DNA of 64,000 nucleotides. Source: Limnobacter sp. SAORIC-580. GTDB lineage: Bacteria > Pseudomonadota > Gammaproteobacteria > Burkholderiales > Burkholderiaceae_B. A program made the translations under genes and the position numbers. The number at the start of each line of letters is the position of its first letter. The first letter of the stretch is position 1. Positions 1-9,581 of this stretch are shown piece after piece. Where the stretch lies: assembly GCF_013004065.1 (NCBI RefSeq), contig NZ_CP053084.1:744001-808000 (forward strand). The letters run 5' to 3'. The notes under the pieces were generated by a model. The model was given only the letters and a program-made list of their open reading frames with translations, made no database searches and had not been told where the DNA came from.

Positions 1-165
1 CACGTCATTCCCCGTTTTACAGACGACAAACACTTTCCTGCGCCCGTGTGGGCTGCAGCCAAACCGGGGGTGTCGCTGTCGCCCCGCCAGCAGTGGGTGC
101 TTGATTCAAAGCCCAAATGGATGTTGGCGCTGCGTGCTGAATTGCTGGCAGCATTTCCGGGCTGA
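1..165 (+). CDS. HIT family hydrolase, C-terminal part (5' end outside window)
   Basis: Frame 1 is open from the first base and gives a 54-residue C-terminal tail beginning HVIPRFTDDKHFPAPVW. That segment matches the end of the HIT (histidine triad) fold just after the catalytic H-x-H-x-H run, so the first visible His is probably the last triad His. HIT proteins hydrolyse dinucleotide polyphosphates or nucleoside phosphoramidates. The N-terminal two thirds lie outside the window. It converges on phoR with a 48-base gap in which no terminator hairpin is evident. Confidence 0.75.
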   Translation, partial: HVIPRFTDDKHFPAPVWAAAKPGVSLSPRQQWVLDSKPKWMLALRAELLAAFPG

Positions 166-213
166 GGTCGCTCAAATCGAGCATTGCACTCAATGTCTCA
201 CCGAACGCTACGC

Positions 214-1560
214 TCAAACAACCGTCGCTTCAGCAAGCGCAGGCTTGGAAGCCGCGCCAGCCTTCGCCAGCGGCATCAGAATGGTGAAGGTACTGCCTGC
301 ATTCGGCCTGCTTTGAATGTCCAGTTCACCATCGTGGCGTTGCACCACATGTTTCACAATGGCCAAGCCCAAACCTGTACCGCCGCTTTCGCGTGAACGG
401 CTGCGGTCTACACGGTAAAACCGCTCGGTCAACCGCGGAATATGTTCTGCTGAAATACCAATGCCTGTGTCGCGCACCACGAAAGCAGCGCAGGCCTTGC
501 CAATTTCGTTTTCCGCCCGCCTTAGCGTGATCGTAATGTTTCCCTTCTCGGGGGTGTAGCGCACCGCATTGGTCACGATATTCGAGAACGCGCTGAAAAT
601 TTCGGCCGAATTGCCAAACCCCATCAGGCCTTTTTCCACATCCACGGAAATATTGTGTTTGCCGGCCGACAGCTGTTGTGCTTCATCGCCTGTTTTTTGT
701 GCAATTCCGCTTAAGTCAACTGGCTCGCCACCTTCGCCTGCGTTGGGCGAGGATTCCAGCGCTGACAAGGCCAACAGGTCCTCCACCAGGTTCTGCATGC
801 GGTTGGCCTGGGTGTACATCAAATTCAGGTATTCGAGTTGCTGTTCTTTGCTCAAAGGCAGGTCGCGGAAGGTTTCCAGAAAACCGCTCAGTACAGTCAA
901 CGGTGTTTTCAGTTCATGCGACACGTTGGCGATGAAGTCTCGGCGCATGCGTTCCAGTTTTTCTACCTGGGTTACATCGCGTGAAAGCACCAGCATTTGC
1001 TTGTCTCCGTAGCTCACCAACTGCACCGACAAAACCTTGCTGCGGCTGCGCGGCGCGGTCATGATCAAGGGTTGCTCCCAGGAGCGGCTACGAATGTACT
1101 TGGAGAAGTTCGGGTTACGGACCAGATTAATCAAAGGCTGCCCAATGTCACTGCCCAGCTTTAAGCCAAGGTGGTCTTGCGCAGTGTCGTTGCACCAGGA
1201 AATGTGGCCTTCTGAATCAAGCGTGACTACGCCGTCGGGCAGGGCTTGGGCAGCCGTACGAAATGACACCAAGGCATTGGTGAGTGCCTGTTGTTGGCGC
1301 TGATGTAAACGAAGGTAACGAAACAGCTTCGCGGCCAGGTCGTCCCACCAGCCCGAGACATCGGGCACATTTTCAACCTTGAAGTTGTCCAGCCATTCAA
1401 TAATTCGCAGACCCGAACGCACATGCAGGGCATATATGAAAAGCGAGGCGAAGATAGACCCTGCCACTGCGCCCTTGTGGCCAGCGACCATTTGACCCAC
1501 GATGGCGGCTGCACCTAGCACCATGGCCAACAGTATCAATCGAAAAAAGATGAACGCCAT
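214..1560 (-). CDS. phoR: Phosphate regulon sensor histidine kinase PhoR
   Basis: A 448-residue membrane histidine kinase that phosphorylates PhoB when phosphate is scarce. Two hydrophobic segments lie in the first 48 residues with almost no periplasmic loop, as in PhoR. A PAS region follows (about 100-195), then a HisKA dimerisation helix with His215 in SHELKTP, and a HATPase domain with the N box (SNIVTNAVRYT), DTGIGI and GTGLGLAIV. It lies 40 bases downstream of phoB on the same strand and is very likely co-transcribed. Length and order are ordinary for PhoR in Burkholderiales. Confidence 0.93.
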   Translation of the reverse strand: MAFIFFRLILLAMVLGAAAIVGQMVAGHKGAVAGSIFASLFIYALHVRSGLRIIEWLDNFKVENVPDVSGWWDDLAAKLFRYLRLHQRQQQALTNALVSFRTAAQALPDGVVTLDSEGHISWCNDTAQDHLGLKLGSDIGQPLINLVRNPNFSKYIRSRSWEQPLIMTAPRSRSKVLSVQLVSYGDKQMLVLSRDVTQVEKLERMRRDFIANVSHELKTPLTVLSGFLETFRDLPLSKEQQLEYLNLMYTQANRMQNLVEDLLALSALESSPNAGEGGEPVDLSGIAQKTGDEAQQLSAGKHNISVDVEKGLMGFGNSAEIFSAFSNIVTNAVRYTPEKGNITITLRRAENEIGKACAAFVVRDTGIGISAEHIPRLTERFYRVDRSRSRESGGTGLGLAIVKHVVQRHDGELDIQSRPNAGSTFTILMPLAKAGAASKPALAEATVV

Positions 1561-1600
1561 AGGTGCGTATTCTAGGGGAATATCCCTTCCAGGGGAGCCC

Positions 1601-2308
1601 TTAGTTTAGTGCACCTTCATTTTGCGTTGCAGTAAAACGGTAGCCGGCACCGCGAACTGTTTCAATCAGGCGGTCATGGCCAGAAATGGTCAAAGCCTGG
1701 CGCAAACGTCGAATGTGTACGTCTACAGTGCGCTCTTCAACAAACACATGGTCCCCCCAAACTTGGTCCAGCAACTGGGTGCGGCTGTGCACGCGCTCTG
1801 GGTGGGTCATGAAGAAGTGCAGCAGGCGGAATTCTGTGGGGCCCATGTCGATGATCTTGTCATGGCCCATGATGCGGTGCGTCACCGGGTCCAGTTTCAG
1901 ACCGTGTACTTCAACAATGTCGTCGGTCAACTGGGGCGCACGGCGGCGCAGCACTGCCTTGATCCGAGCCAGCAATTCCTTGGGCGAGAAGGGCTTGGTG
2001 ATGTAATCGTCTGCTCCAGCTTCCAGGCCATCTACCTTGTCTTGTTCCTCGGTGCGGGCAGTCAGCATGATCACCGGCACATGGCGCGTGCGCTCGTGGC
2101 CACGCAGTTCATGCGCGAACTGAATGCCGGTTTTGCCGGGTAACATCCAGTCCAGCAGCACCAAATCAGGCAATTCCGCGGTAATCAATGTTTTTGCCTG
2201 GTCCGCATCAGCGGCTCGCAGCACTTTGTGCCCGGCAAAACTCAAGTTGACAGCAATCAGTTCTGCAATCGCGGGTTCATCTTCGACAACTAGGATGGTG
2301 CTGGACAT
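1601..2308 (-). CDS. phoB: Phosphate regulon response regulator PhoB
   Basis: A 235-residue OmpR-family regulator: receiver domain with phospho-acceptor Asp53 in LLDWMLPG and conserved Lys in TKPFSPKEL, then a winged-helix DNA-binding domain ending VRGAGYRF. An upstream in-frame ATG would add 15 residues, but the ATG at 2308 has an AGAGGA ribosome site about 9 bases before it and gives the normal PhoB N-terminus (MSSTILVVEDEP). A Pho box lies about 63 bases upstream, so autoregulation is expected. First gene of phoB-phoR. Confidence 0.93.
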   Translation of the reverse strand: MSSTILVVEDEPAIAELIAVNLSFAGHKVLRAADADQAKTLITAELPDLVLLDWMLPGKTGIQFAHELRGHERTRHVPVIMLTARTEEQDKVDGLEAGADDYITKPFSPKELLARIKAVLRRRAPQLTDDIVEVHGLKLDPVTHRIMGHDKIIDMGPTEFRLLHFFMTHPERVHSRTQLLDQVWGDHVFVEERTVDVHIRRLRQALTISGHDRLIETVRGAGYRFTATQNEGALN

Positions 2309-2370
2309 CTCGTTTTTCCTCTTCTCTGGCATATTTGTTGTGTGCAATGCCACCTAAAGTAGTGGATTTC

Positions 2371-2391
2371 CATGACAGTAATATGACACTT
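2371..2391 (-). promoter_or_regulatory. Pho box upstream of phoB
   Basis: On the minus strand the sequence reads GTGTCATATTACTGTCATG. This is two TGTCAT half-sites 11 bases apart, matching the known PhoB-binding consensus (CTGTCAT-N4-CTGTCAT) at nearly every position. It sits 63 bases before the phoB start codon, suitable for autoactivation of phoBR. Confidence 0.8.
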
Positions 2392-2492
2392 GAATGAATC
2401 GTCATCAAATTAATCCCGCGCCGTGGTGTAAACCGCTGTTGGCCTTGATGAGATACACTTGAGGATTACGCATTCCAAAGACCCCAAGCAGC

Positions 2493-2918
2493 ATGGAAAC
2501 CACCAATATCCCCACCCCGACACGCATTGTTGTGCATCAAAAGTCCAAGGTACTCGAGATCGAGTTCGACACCGGTGCCTGTTTCAACCTGCCATTCGAA
2601 CTGTTGCGGGTGTATTCGCCTTCTGCAGAAGTTCGTGGTCATGGCCCCGGACAGGAAACCCTGCAGGTGGGTAAAAAAGAAGTAACCATCAACAATCTTG
2701 AGCCTGTGGGCATGTATGCCATCAAGCCGTTTTTCTCGGATGGTCATGATTCAGGCCTTTTTAGCTGGCAATACCTGCTGTGGATGGGCGAGAACCAGGA
2801 AGGTTTGTGGGAAGACTACCTGGAACGCATGAAGGCTGCTGGCGCAAGCCGCGAACCGAATGCGCCTGAAAACATTCCTTTTGAACAGAAGAAGGGCGGC
2901 GCCTGCGCAAGCCATTAA
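2493..2918 (+). CDS. DUF971 domain protein (gamma-butyrobetaine hydroxylase-like N-terminal domain)
   Basis: A 141-residue soluble protein. Residues 7-100 carry the DUF971 pattern: a short beta-rich start (TRIVVHQKSKVLEIEFD), LPFELLRVYSPSAEV, and the closing LEPVGMYAIKPFFSDGHDSG and FSWQYL segments. The fold is related to the small N-terminal domain of gamma-butyrobetaine hydroxylase and may bind zinc or Fe-S; its function is unsettled. It stops 18 bases before ubiE and is probably co-transcribed with it, the standard arrangement in betaproteobacteria. Confidence 0.85.
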   Translation: METTNIPTPTRIVVHQKSKVLEIEFDTGACFNLPFELLRVYSPSAEVRGHGPGQETLQVGKKEVTINNLEPVGMYAIKPFFSDGHDSGLFSWQYLLWMGENQEGLWEDYLERMKAAGASREPNAPENIPFEQKKGGACASH

Positions 2919-2936
2919 TCAACGCCACACATCAAC

Positions 2937-3677
2937 ATGAACGATAAAATTACCGATTTCGGCTTTGAGAAGGTTCCCGAGGACCAAAAAGCCAAGAAAG
3001 TAGCCGAGGTGTTCGACTCGGTGGCGGCGAAATACGACATCATGAACGACCTGATGTCGGGTGGTATGCACCGCCTTTGGAAGGCCAGCACAGTGCGTGC
3101 GGCGGGTGTTCGCCCCGGCATGAAGGTGCTCGATATTGCGGGTGGTACGGGCGATTTGAGCAAGGCCTTTCTGGACAAAGTGGGCCCAAGCGGCGAAGTG
3201 TGGCTGACGGACATCAATGAAAGCATGTTGCGTGTGGGCCGGAATCGCATGATCGATCATGGGTATTTGCCAAAAATGACCCTGTGCGACGCTGAAAAGC
3301 TGCCATTTCCCGACAATTACTTTGATGTGGTGACCGTGGCGTTTGGTTTGCGCAACATGACCCACAAGGATGTGGCCTTGGGCGAAATGCGCCGGGTAAT
3401 CAAGCCGGGTGGCAAAGTGCTGGTGCTTGAATTCTCGAAGGTAAACCCCTTGTTGGCCCCGGCCTATGATCTGTATTCATTTCAGGTGTTGCCAAAAATT
3501 GGTCAAATCGTGGCGCAGGACAGTGCCAGCTACCAGTATTTGGCTGAGAGCATTCGCATGCACCCGGATCAGGAAACCCTGAAAAGCATCATGCTTGAAA
3601 GTGGGTTCGATCAGGTGAAGTACACCAACTTCACTGCGGGTGTGGTCGCGTTGCACCAAGGAACCAAATTCGCCTGA
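2937..3677 (+). CDS. ubiE: UbiE, ubiquinone/menaquinone C-methyltransferase
   Basis: A 246-residue SAM-dependent methyltransferase that C-methylates 2-polyprenyl-6-methoxy-benzoquinol (and demethylmenaquinol where present). UbiE signatures are visible: [20 protein letters not shown] near the N-terminus, [20 protein letters not shown] motif [13 protein letters not shown] (about 65-76), and [23 protein letters not shown] further on. Full length for the family. It heads the ubi block ubiE, Tim44-like gene, ubiJ, ubiB. Confidence 0.95.
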   Translation: MNDKITDFGFEKVPEDQKAKKVAEVFDSVAAKYDIMNDLMSGGMHRLWKASTVRAAGVRPGMKVLDIAGGTGDLSKAFLDKVGPSGEVWLTDINESMLRVGRNRMIDHGYLPKMTLCDAEKLPFPDNYFDVVTVAFGLRNMTHKDVALGEMRRVIKPGGKVLVLEFSKVNPLLAPAYDLYSFQVLPKIGQIVAQDSASYQYLAESIRMHPDQETLKSIMLESGFDQVKYTNFTAGVVALHQGTKFA

Positions 3678-3727
3678 GTTTGTCTATCGGCTACACGCGA
3701 AAAATTAATATTCTGGAGGCTTTTGCT

Positions 3728-4741
3728 GTGAAAACCCGTGTTTGGTCTGTTCGATTGTCTGTCTTGGCTTTAGTAGCAGCCTTTCTGAGTTTGGGTGCTC
3801 TGCCTACCGATGCCGAGGCCAAGCGCCTGGGTGGCGGTGGCAGTTTTGGCCGCTCCGCGCCTTCCCAATTCCAGAAGTCTCCATCCACTGCGCCTTCTGG
3901 CACCACTTCCACTGCGCCCAGCAAGCAGCAGGCCACTAACCCTGCCGGTGCTACCGCAGGTACGGCAGCAGCGCCCCGCAACCGTTTCCTGGGCCCCTTG
4001 GGTGGCCTGGCAGCCGGTTTGGGCCTGGCGGCTTTGTTTGGTTATCTTGGCTTCGGCGCGGGCATGGCTGAATTCCTGGGCACCATGTTGATGATTGCTG
4101 CAGCGGTGTTTGCTGTCATGTTCCTGGTGCGCATGCTGCGCGGTCAGCAAGCGGCCAAACAGCGCCCCGCCTACAGCGCACCTGGTGCAGCAGGTTCACC
4201 CAACAACAGCTATCGCGAAGCGCCACAAACGCCGCGTTACAGCTCGCCCTCGAATCCTGTTAACGACCCCGTCCCTGGCATGGGCGCACCACGCAACGAT
4301 CAAGGTTTCGGCCAGTTTGGCAACGCATCGGCTTTTGATGCACCCATGCCGGCGGCAACACCCGTGAAAGACCTGCCAGCCGGGTTCGATGAAGCGAATT
4401 TTGTGAACAGCGCCAAGAAGTTTTTCGTGACCATGCAGGGTGTTTTTGACCAGGGCGATATTGCTGGCCTGCGCGAATACTGCAGTGATGAAGTGGTTGA
4501 CCACCTGCGTGCTGAAATTGAAGCCCGTGGCAACGCGGTCAACCGCACCGATGTGGTTACCTTGGATGCCCAGCTGATCGGCTTTGAAACCGATGTGGAT
4601 GAGCAAATTGCTACAGTTGCATTCACTGGCATGTTGCGGGAAGAGCAAGACGCAGCCGCTGAAGAAATAAATGAGTTGTGGATTATGAGCCGCCCAGTGG
4701 CAGGCGGTGGCTGGGTGCTTTCAGGCATTCACAATCTGTAA
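3728..4741 (+). CDS. Tim44-like domain protein, exported or membrane-anchored
   Basis: A 337-residue protein. The GTG at 3728 was chosen because GGAGG lies 8 bases upstream and it gives a clean signal-like N-terminus (KTR, then a hydrophobic run, then TDAEAKR). Next come a Ser/Thr/Pro/Ala-rich linker, a Gly-rich two-part hydrophobic segment (about 95-140, two membrane passes), another linker, and a C-terminal Tim44-like domain (about 225-337, FVNSAKKFFVTMQGVFDQGD). Such proteins sit between ubiE and ubiJ in many Burkholderiales; their role is not established. Confidence 0.8.
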   Translation: MKTRVWSVRLSVLALVAAFLSLGALPTDAEAKRLGGGGSFGRSAPSQFQKSPSTAPSGTTSTAPSKQQATNPAGATAGTAAAPRNRFLGPLGGLAAGLGLAALFGYLGFGAGMAEFLGTMLMIAAAVFAVMFLVRMLRGQQAAKQRPAYSAPGAAGSPNNSYREAPQTPRYSSPSNPVNDPVPGMGAPRNDQGFGQFGNASAFDAPMPAATPVKDLPAGFDEANFVNSAKKFFVTMQGVFDQGDIAGLREYCSDEVVDHLRAEIEARGNAVNRTDVVTLDAQLIGFETDVDEQIATVAFTGMLREEQDAAAEEINELWIMSRPVAGGGWVLSGIHNL

Positions 4742-4819
4742 TTTTTGAACTTACCCGCCGGGCTTGGCCTGCCCGGCTGGGTTACACTCAAACAAATTTT
4801 CGATTGTTGGAAGTGTGCC

Positions 4820-5521
4820 TTGGCCAGTCCCCCCGTATTGTTTTTTCAGTTTGCCTCCAAACTGCTCTCCTCTGGTCCATCCAAAGGTGCAGCGGGTCAT
4901 TTGTTCTCTGCCCCCTTGAATTTGATGTCAGCCACTGTTACTCAGACCGTGTGCCTGGTGCTAAACCATTTGCTGGATCAGCAGCGTAGCAGCAAAACAA
5001 AATTGCAGAAGGAAGCCGGCAAGGTGCTGGTGCTGGGCATTGCTCCCATGCAGCTTCAGTTGCGTGTGAACGACCAGGGATATTTTCAGGCCAGTGTACC
5101 CAGCAATGGTGTGGCGGCACCGGCCGATACCACCATTTCCATGCAATGGGCCGATTTGATTGGTTCGGTGAGCAACCCCAACAGCATGTCGAGAAAAGCG
5201 GCCATTGAAGGCGACATGGATTTCGCGCAAACCGTGTCTACCGTGATCAACGACTTGAGCTGGGACCCCGAGCGCGATTTGGCCCGTGTGGTGGGCGATG
5301 CACAGGCTGTTTGGGTCATGAACACTTTGTCTGCTTTGGGCACCAATGCACGTGATGTGGTACAGCGTTTCAAAAGCAACCTGCGCGAATACGTTGTGCA
5401 TGAAAAAGCGATGGCACCTACCGCATCCGAGTTCGATGCGTTTCGCGATGAAGTCAACCAACTGCGTGATGAGCTTGCCCGTATTGAGAAACGTTTGGCC
5501 AAGTTGGGTGCGCCCAAATGA
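4820..5521 (+). CDS. ubiJ: UbiJ-like SCP2-domain protein, ubiquinone accessory factor
   Basis: About 233 residues. An SCP2-type lipid-binding region (about 35-130) is followed by a C-terminal coiled coil ([20 protein letters not shown]), as in UbiJ, which organises the soluble Ubi complex. The frame is open from 4745. The TTG at 4820 has GGAAG 6 bases upstream; an ATG at 4925 is an alternative that would begin [17 protein letters not shown]. Its last four bases overlap the ubiB start (ATGA), indicating translational coupling. Confidence 0.78.
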   Translation: MASPPVLFFQFASKLLSSGPSKGAAGHLFSAPLNLMSATVTQTVCLVLNHLLDQQRSSKTKLQKEAGKVLVLGIAPMQLQLRVNDQGYFQASVPSNGVAAPADTTISMQWADLIGSVSNPNSMSRKAAIEGDMDFAQTVSTVINDLSWDPERDLARVVGDAQAVWVMNTLSALGTNARDVVQRFKSNLREYVVHEKAMAPTASEFDAFRDEVNQLRDELARIEKRLAKLGAPK

Positions 5522-7113
5522 AGCTTCGCCGTTTGGCACGCATTGCGTTGGTGGCCCGAAAGTATGGCCTGTTCCTGATTGCCGCCGACTCAATCAACAA
5601 TGGCTTGGCCAAGTGGTTTCTCACGCTGATTTCTTCCCGCTCGCATGTGCAGGCCCCGCGCGGCGAACGCATGCGCCGTGCACTGGAAGACCTGGGCCCT
5701 TTGTTTGTGAAGTTCGGGCAATTGCTGTCAACCCGGCGCGATTTGTTGCCCGAAGACGTGGCCGACGAGTTGGCCAAATTGCAAGACCAAGTGCCCGCGT
5801 TTTCCTCCGAGAAAGCCCGTGAATTGATTGAAGCCAGCCTGGGCCGCCAAATTGACGACATGTTTCTGGATTTCCAGAACATCCCAGTGGCCAGCGCCTC
5901 GATTGCCCAGGTTCACTTTGCGATAATCAGGGCTGGCGAGCACGAAGGCAAGAAGGTGGCGGTGAAGGTATTGCGCCCCGGCATGATCGAGGTCATCGAC
6001 AAAGACCTGGCCTTGATGAAAACCGCTGCGCGCTGGATTGAAAAAATTTCATCCGATGGCAAGCGCTTAAAGCCCCGGGAAGTGGTGGCCGAGTTCAACA
6101 AATACTTGCACGATGAACTGGATTTAATGCGCGAAGCGGCCAATGCCTCGCAGTTGCGCCGTAATTTCTCGTCCACTTCGGGTAGCGGGCACCTGCTTCG
6201 TGTGCCTGAAATGTATTGGGACTATTGCTGCAGCACCGTGATTACCATGGAGCGCATGCACGGCATTCCGATTTCCCAAATCGAGCGGCTTCGCGAGAAC
6301 AACATTGATTTGAAAAAACTGTCCCGCGAAGGTGTGGAAATTTTTTTCACCCAGGTGTTTCGCGATGGTTTTTTCCATGCAGACATGCATCCCGGCAATA
6401 TCTATGTGGGTGATCAGCCTGAAGATTTTGGTCGATACATTGCACTTGATTTCGGTATTGTTGGCACCCTCAGCGATGTGGACAAGCAATACCTGGCGCA
6501 AAACTTCCTCGCATTCTTCCGGCAAGACTACAAGCGTGTGGCTGAGCTGCATGTGCAATCGGGTTGGGTGCCCAAGGGCACGCGTATTGATGAGCTTGAA
6601 TCCGCCATTCGAGCCTGCATTGAACCTTTCTTTGGCAAGCCGTTGAAGGAAATTTCGCTGGGACAGGCCTTGATGCGTCTGTTTCAAACCTCTCGCCGCT
6701 TCAATGTTGAAATTCAGCCACAGCTGGTGCTGCTGCAAAAAACCCTGCTGAACGTGGAGGGTCTTGGCCGCCAGCTTGATCCTGACCTGGATCTTTGGAA
6801 AACCGCAAAGCCGTATCTGGAAAACTGGATGCACCAGCAAATCGGTTTGAAGGGTTTTCAGTCCAGCCTGCAATGGGAGGCCGCCCAGTGGTCACAAATT
6901 TTGCCAGCCTTACCGCGACTATTGCACCAAACACTCACCCATTCAAATGGTCGGGTTGACGATCAAATCGAACAATTGGTGAAACAGCAAAAGCGCCTGA
7001 ACCGGGCTTTGTTCTGGATGGTGTTGATGCTGGCTGTGCTTTTTGGTGTGGTTGCACTTGATTTGTTGTGGCCCTTTTTAATTGGCTATTCAGGCCCCAA
7101 AGGTCTGTTCTAG
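5518..7113 (+). CDS. ubiB: UbiB, ABC1/ADCK-family ubiquinone biosynthesis ATPase
   Basis: A 531-residue atypical protein-kinase-like ATPase required for ubiquinone synthesis. The family KxGQ motif appears as [16 protein letters not shown] (about 61-76), followed by the Ala-rich nucleotide loop [10 protein letters not shown], the catalytic [10 protein letters not shown] and metal-binding LDFGIVG. Two hydrophobic helices at the C-terminus ([15 protein letters not shown] and [10 protein letters not shown]) anchor it in the membrane. Full length; last gene of the ubi block. Confidence 0.95.
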   Translation: MKLRRLARIALVARKYGLFLIAADSINNGLAKWFLTLISSRSHVQAPRGERMRRALEDLGPLFVKFGQLLSTRRDLLPEDVADELAKLQDQVPAFSSEKARELIEASLGRQIDDMFLDFQNIPVASASIAQVHFAIIRAGEHEGKKVAVKVLRPGMIEVIDKDLALMKTAARWIEKISSDGKRLKPREVVAEFNKYLHDELDLMREAANASQLRRNFSSTSGSGHLLRVPEMYWDYCCSTVITMERMHGIPISQIERLRENNIDLKKLSREGVEIFFTQVFRDGFFHADMHPGNIYVGDQPEDFGRYIALDFGIVGTLSDVDKQYLAQNFLAFFRQDYKRVAELHVQSGWVPKGTRIDELESAIRACIEPFFGKPLKEISLGQALMRLFQTSRRFNVEIQPQLVLLQKTLLNVEGLGRQLDPDLDLWKTAKPYLENWMHQQIGLKGFQSSLQWEAAQWSQILPALPRLLHQTLTHSNGRVDDQIEQLVKQQKRLNRALFWMVLMLAVLFGVVALDLLWPFLIGYSGPKGLF

Positions 7114-7174
7114 CTCTGCGCATGTTTCTTGCCTATAATCCGAAATCATTTTTTCTCTCTGGTGGGTTTTCAAG

Positions 7175-8620
7175 ATGTTGCTTGCCTCCGTTGTAGCGTA
7201 TTTGCTGGTTTCTGTACTCATTGGCCTGTATGTGGCCAGAAATGTAAGTAGTGCGGCGGATTACGCCGTGGCTGGCCGGCATCTTTCCCTGCCCATTGTG
7301 ACTGCCACGGTTTTTGCCACCTGGTTTGGCTCGGAAACCGTGCTGGGTATTTCTTCCACCTTTGTTGAAGAGGGTTTGAGCGGCATTGTGGCGGATCCGT
7401 TCGGCGCATCCATGTGCCTGATTCTGGCTGGTTTGTTCATCGCACCGAAAATTTATCGCCTGAATTTGCTCACCTTGGGCGACTATTACCGCGTGCGTTA
7501 CAACCGGGTAGTTGAAATTTTTTGCAGTGCCTGCATTGTGGTGTCTTATCTGGGTTGGGTGGCGGCGCAAATCAGTGCACTGGGATTGATCTTCAACGTG
7601 CTCACCGATGGTGCAGTTTCCCAAGAATGGGGCATGGTCATTGGCGCCAGTGTGGTGCTGATCTACACGCTTTTTGGTGGCATGTTGTCAGTGGCTATTC
7701 TCGACTTCATCCAGATGGTGGTGATTGCAGCGGGCTTGGTTTACATCATGTGGATCGTGGCTGATTTGGCTGGTGGTGTGGGCACTGTGGTTGACCATGC
7801 TGAAGCCGCCGGCAAATTGCAGTTTTTCCCGGAGGAATTCAGCTACGTGCTGTGGGTGCCTTTTGTAGGTGCCTTTCTGACCATGGCTTTTGGCTCCATT
7901 CCCCAGCAGGATATTTTCCAGCGCATCAGTTCTGCCAAAGACGAGAAAACCGCCGTGCGGGGTGCTGTGCTGGGTGGCTCCATGTACTTTTTCTTCGCGT
8001 TCATCCCGGTGTTTTTGGCCTACGGCGCTATTCTGATCGACCCTGCAACCTTCACGGCGATGGTGTCGGAGGATTCGCAAATGGTGTTGCCCAACCTGGT
8101 GTTGATGCACACCCCCGTATTTGCACAAATCGTGTTTTTTGGTGCACTCATTTCTGCAATCATGAGCACGTCCAGCGCAACCTTGTTGGCACCCTCCGTG
8201 TCGTTTGCAGAAAACATTGTCAAGAACATCTATCCAAAAATGGACGACAAGGCCTTGTTGTTGACCATGCGCATTTCAGTGTTCGTGTTCACCATCATTG
8301 TGGTGGCCTTTGCCATCAACAGTGAATCTTCAATTTTCGAGATGGTGGAAAGCGCCTACGAAATTACCCTGGCTGCTGCATTTGTTCCGCTGGTGTTTGG
8401 CTTGTATTGGTCAAAAGCAACCTCGCAGGGTGCAGTTGCATCAATCGTAGTGGGTGTCAGCAGTTGGTTGATCGCCAAAAACTTTTTCCCCAGTGAAGTT
8501 TGGCCACCCCAGTTGTTGGGCATGGTGCTGGGTTTATTCACCATGATCATTGCTTCGCTTCTGCCTCAGTGGATCGAACACAGGCCAGCGCTGCGTGACG
8601 GTGTTGTGCACCTACATTAA
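7175..8620 (+). CDS. Sodium:solute symporter (SSS family)
   Basis: A 481-residue polytopic membrane protein with about 13 hydrophobic segments. It carries SSS-family features: DYAVAGRHL after the first helix, ATWFGSETVLGISS in the second, GSIPQQDIFQR in the middle, and SALISAIMSTSSATLLAPS-like residues in the sodium-site helix. It takes up a small solute with sodium; the substrate cannot be told from sequence. Neighbours (ubiB before, cysM after) give no clear clue. It lies 61 bases after ubiB and may have its own promoter. Confidence 0.85.
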   Translation: MLLASVVAYLLVSVLIGLYVARNVSSAADYAVAGRHLSLPIVTATVFATWFGSETVLGISSTFVEEGLSGIVADPFGASMCLILAGLFIAPKIYRLNLLTLGDYYRVRYNRVVEIFCSACIVVSYLGWVAAQISALGLIFNVLTDGAVSQEWGMVIGASVVLIYTLFGGMLSVAILDFIQMVVIAAGLVYIMWIVADLAGGVGTVVDHAEAAGKLQFFPEEFSYVLWVPFVGAFLTMAFGSIPQQDIFQRISSAKDEKTAVRGAVLGGSMYFFFAFIPVFLAYGAILIDPATFTAMVSEDSQMVLPNLVLMHTPVFAQIVFFGALISAIMSTSSATLLAPSVSFAENIVKNIYPKMDDKALLLTMRISVFVFTIIVVAFAINSESSIFEMVESAYEITLAAAFVPLVFGLYWSKATSQGAVASIVVGVSSWLIAKNFFPSEVWPPQLLGMVLGLFTMIIASLLPQWIEHRPALRDGVVHLH

Positions 8621-8661
8621 GCTAAAATAGCCGGATTACCTTTGTTGAAAGTGATCCGGCT

Positions 8662-9564
8662 GTGAAATACCTCACCATTGAAGATACCATTGGCAACACC
8701 CCACTGGTGCAGTTGCAACGTTTGCCTGGCAAGGCCAATGCCGACCGTGGCAATGTGATTCTGGGCAAACTGGAGGGCAACAACCCAGCCGGTTCAGTCA
8801 AAGACCGCCCGGCCATTTCCATGATCAAGCGTGCCGAAGCCCGCGGCACAATCAAGCCGGGCGATACGCTGATTGAGGCCACTTCAGGCAACACCGGTAT
8901 TGCCTTGGCCATGGCGGCCGCCATTCGCGGTTACCGCATGGTGCTGATCATGCCCGAGCACCTCAGCATTGAACGTCGCCAAACCATGCGTGCCTTTGGC
9001 GCAGAAATCATTTTGACCCCGCAAAAAGGGGGCATGGAATATGCGCGTGACCTGGCCGAGCAAATGCGTGACCAGGGCAAGGGCGTAATTCTTGACCAGT
9101 TCGCCAACGAAGACAACCCACTTGCCCACTTTGAAACCACTGGCCCTGAAATTTGGCGCGATACCGCTGGCCAAGTGACTCACTTTGTGAGCGCCATGGG
9201 CACAACGGGGTCGATCATGGGTGTGTCTCGTTACCTAAAGGGCCAAAACCCGGATGTACAAATTATCGGTGCTGAACCCAGCGAGGGTTCGCAAATTCCG
9301 GGCATTCGCAAATGGCCGAAAGAATACTTGCCTAAAATTTACAAACCCGCCGGTGTAGACCGCGTGGTGCAGGTGACCCAGCTTGAGGCCGAGGAAATGG
9401 CCCGAAAGATGGCAGCTGAAGAAGGTATTTTCTGTGGTATTTCAGCAGCAGGTGCGGCGCACATTGCCCTGAAAATTGCGGAAGAAGTTGAAAACGCAAC
9501 CATCGTTTTTATCGTGTGTGACCGGGGCGATCGCTACTTGTCCACGGGTGTGTTTCCGGCCTAG
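8662..9564 (+). CDS. cysM: Cysteine synthase B (O-acetylserine sulfhydrylase)
   Basis: A 300-residue PLP enzyme that makes cysteine from O-acetylserine and sulfide or thiosulfate. Visible: TIGNTPLVQLQRL at the N-terminus, PLP lysine in NPAGSVKDRPA (about residue 45), TSGNTGIALA, the phosphate loop GTTGSIMG, and GIFCGISAAGA. The short length and the N-terminus MKYLTIEDTIGNTPL point to CysM rather than CysK. It starts with GTG at 8662. No regulatory element was recognised upstream. Confidence 0.92.
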   Translation: MKYLTIEDTIGNTPLVQLQRLPGKANADRGNVILGKLEGNNPAGSVKDRPAISMIKRAEARGTIKPGDTLIEATSGNTGIALAMAAAIRGYRMVLIMPEHLSIERRQTMRAFGAEIILTPQKGGMEYARDLAEQMRDQGKGVILDQFANEDNPLAHFETTGPEIWRDTAGQVTHFVSAMGTTGSIMGVSRYLKGQNPDVQIIGAEPSEGSQIPGIRKWPKEYLPKIYKPAGVDRVVQVTQLEAEEMARKMAAEEGIFCGISAAGAAHIALKIAEEVENATIVFIVCDRGDRYLSTGVFPA

Positions 9565-9581
9565 TTCGGTGCTTTTGCCTC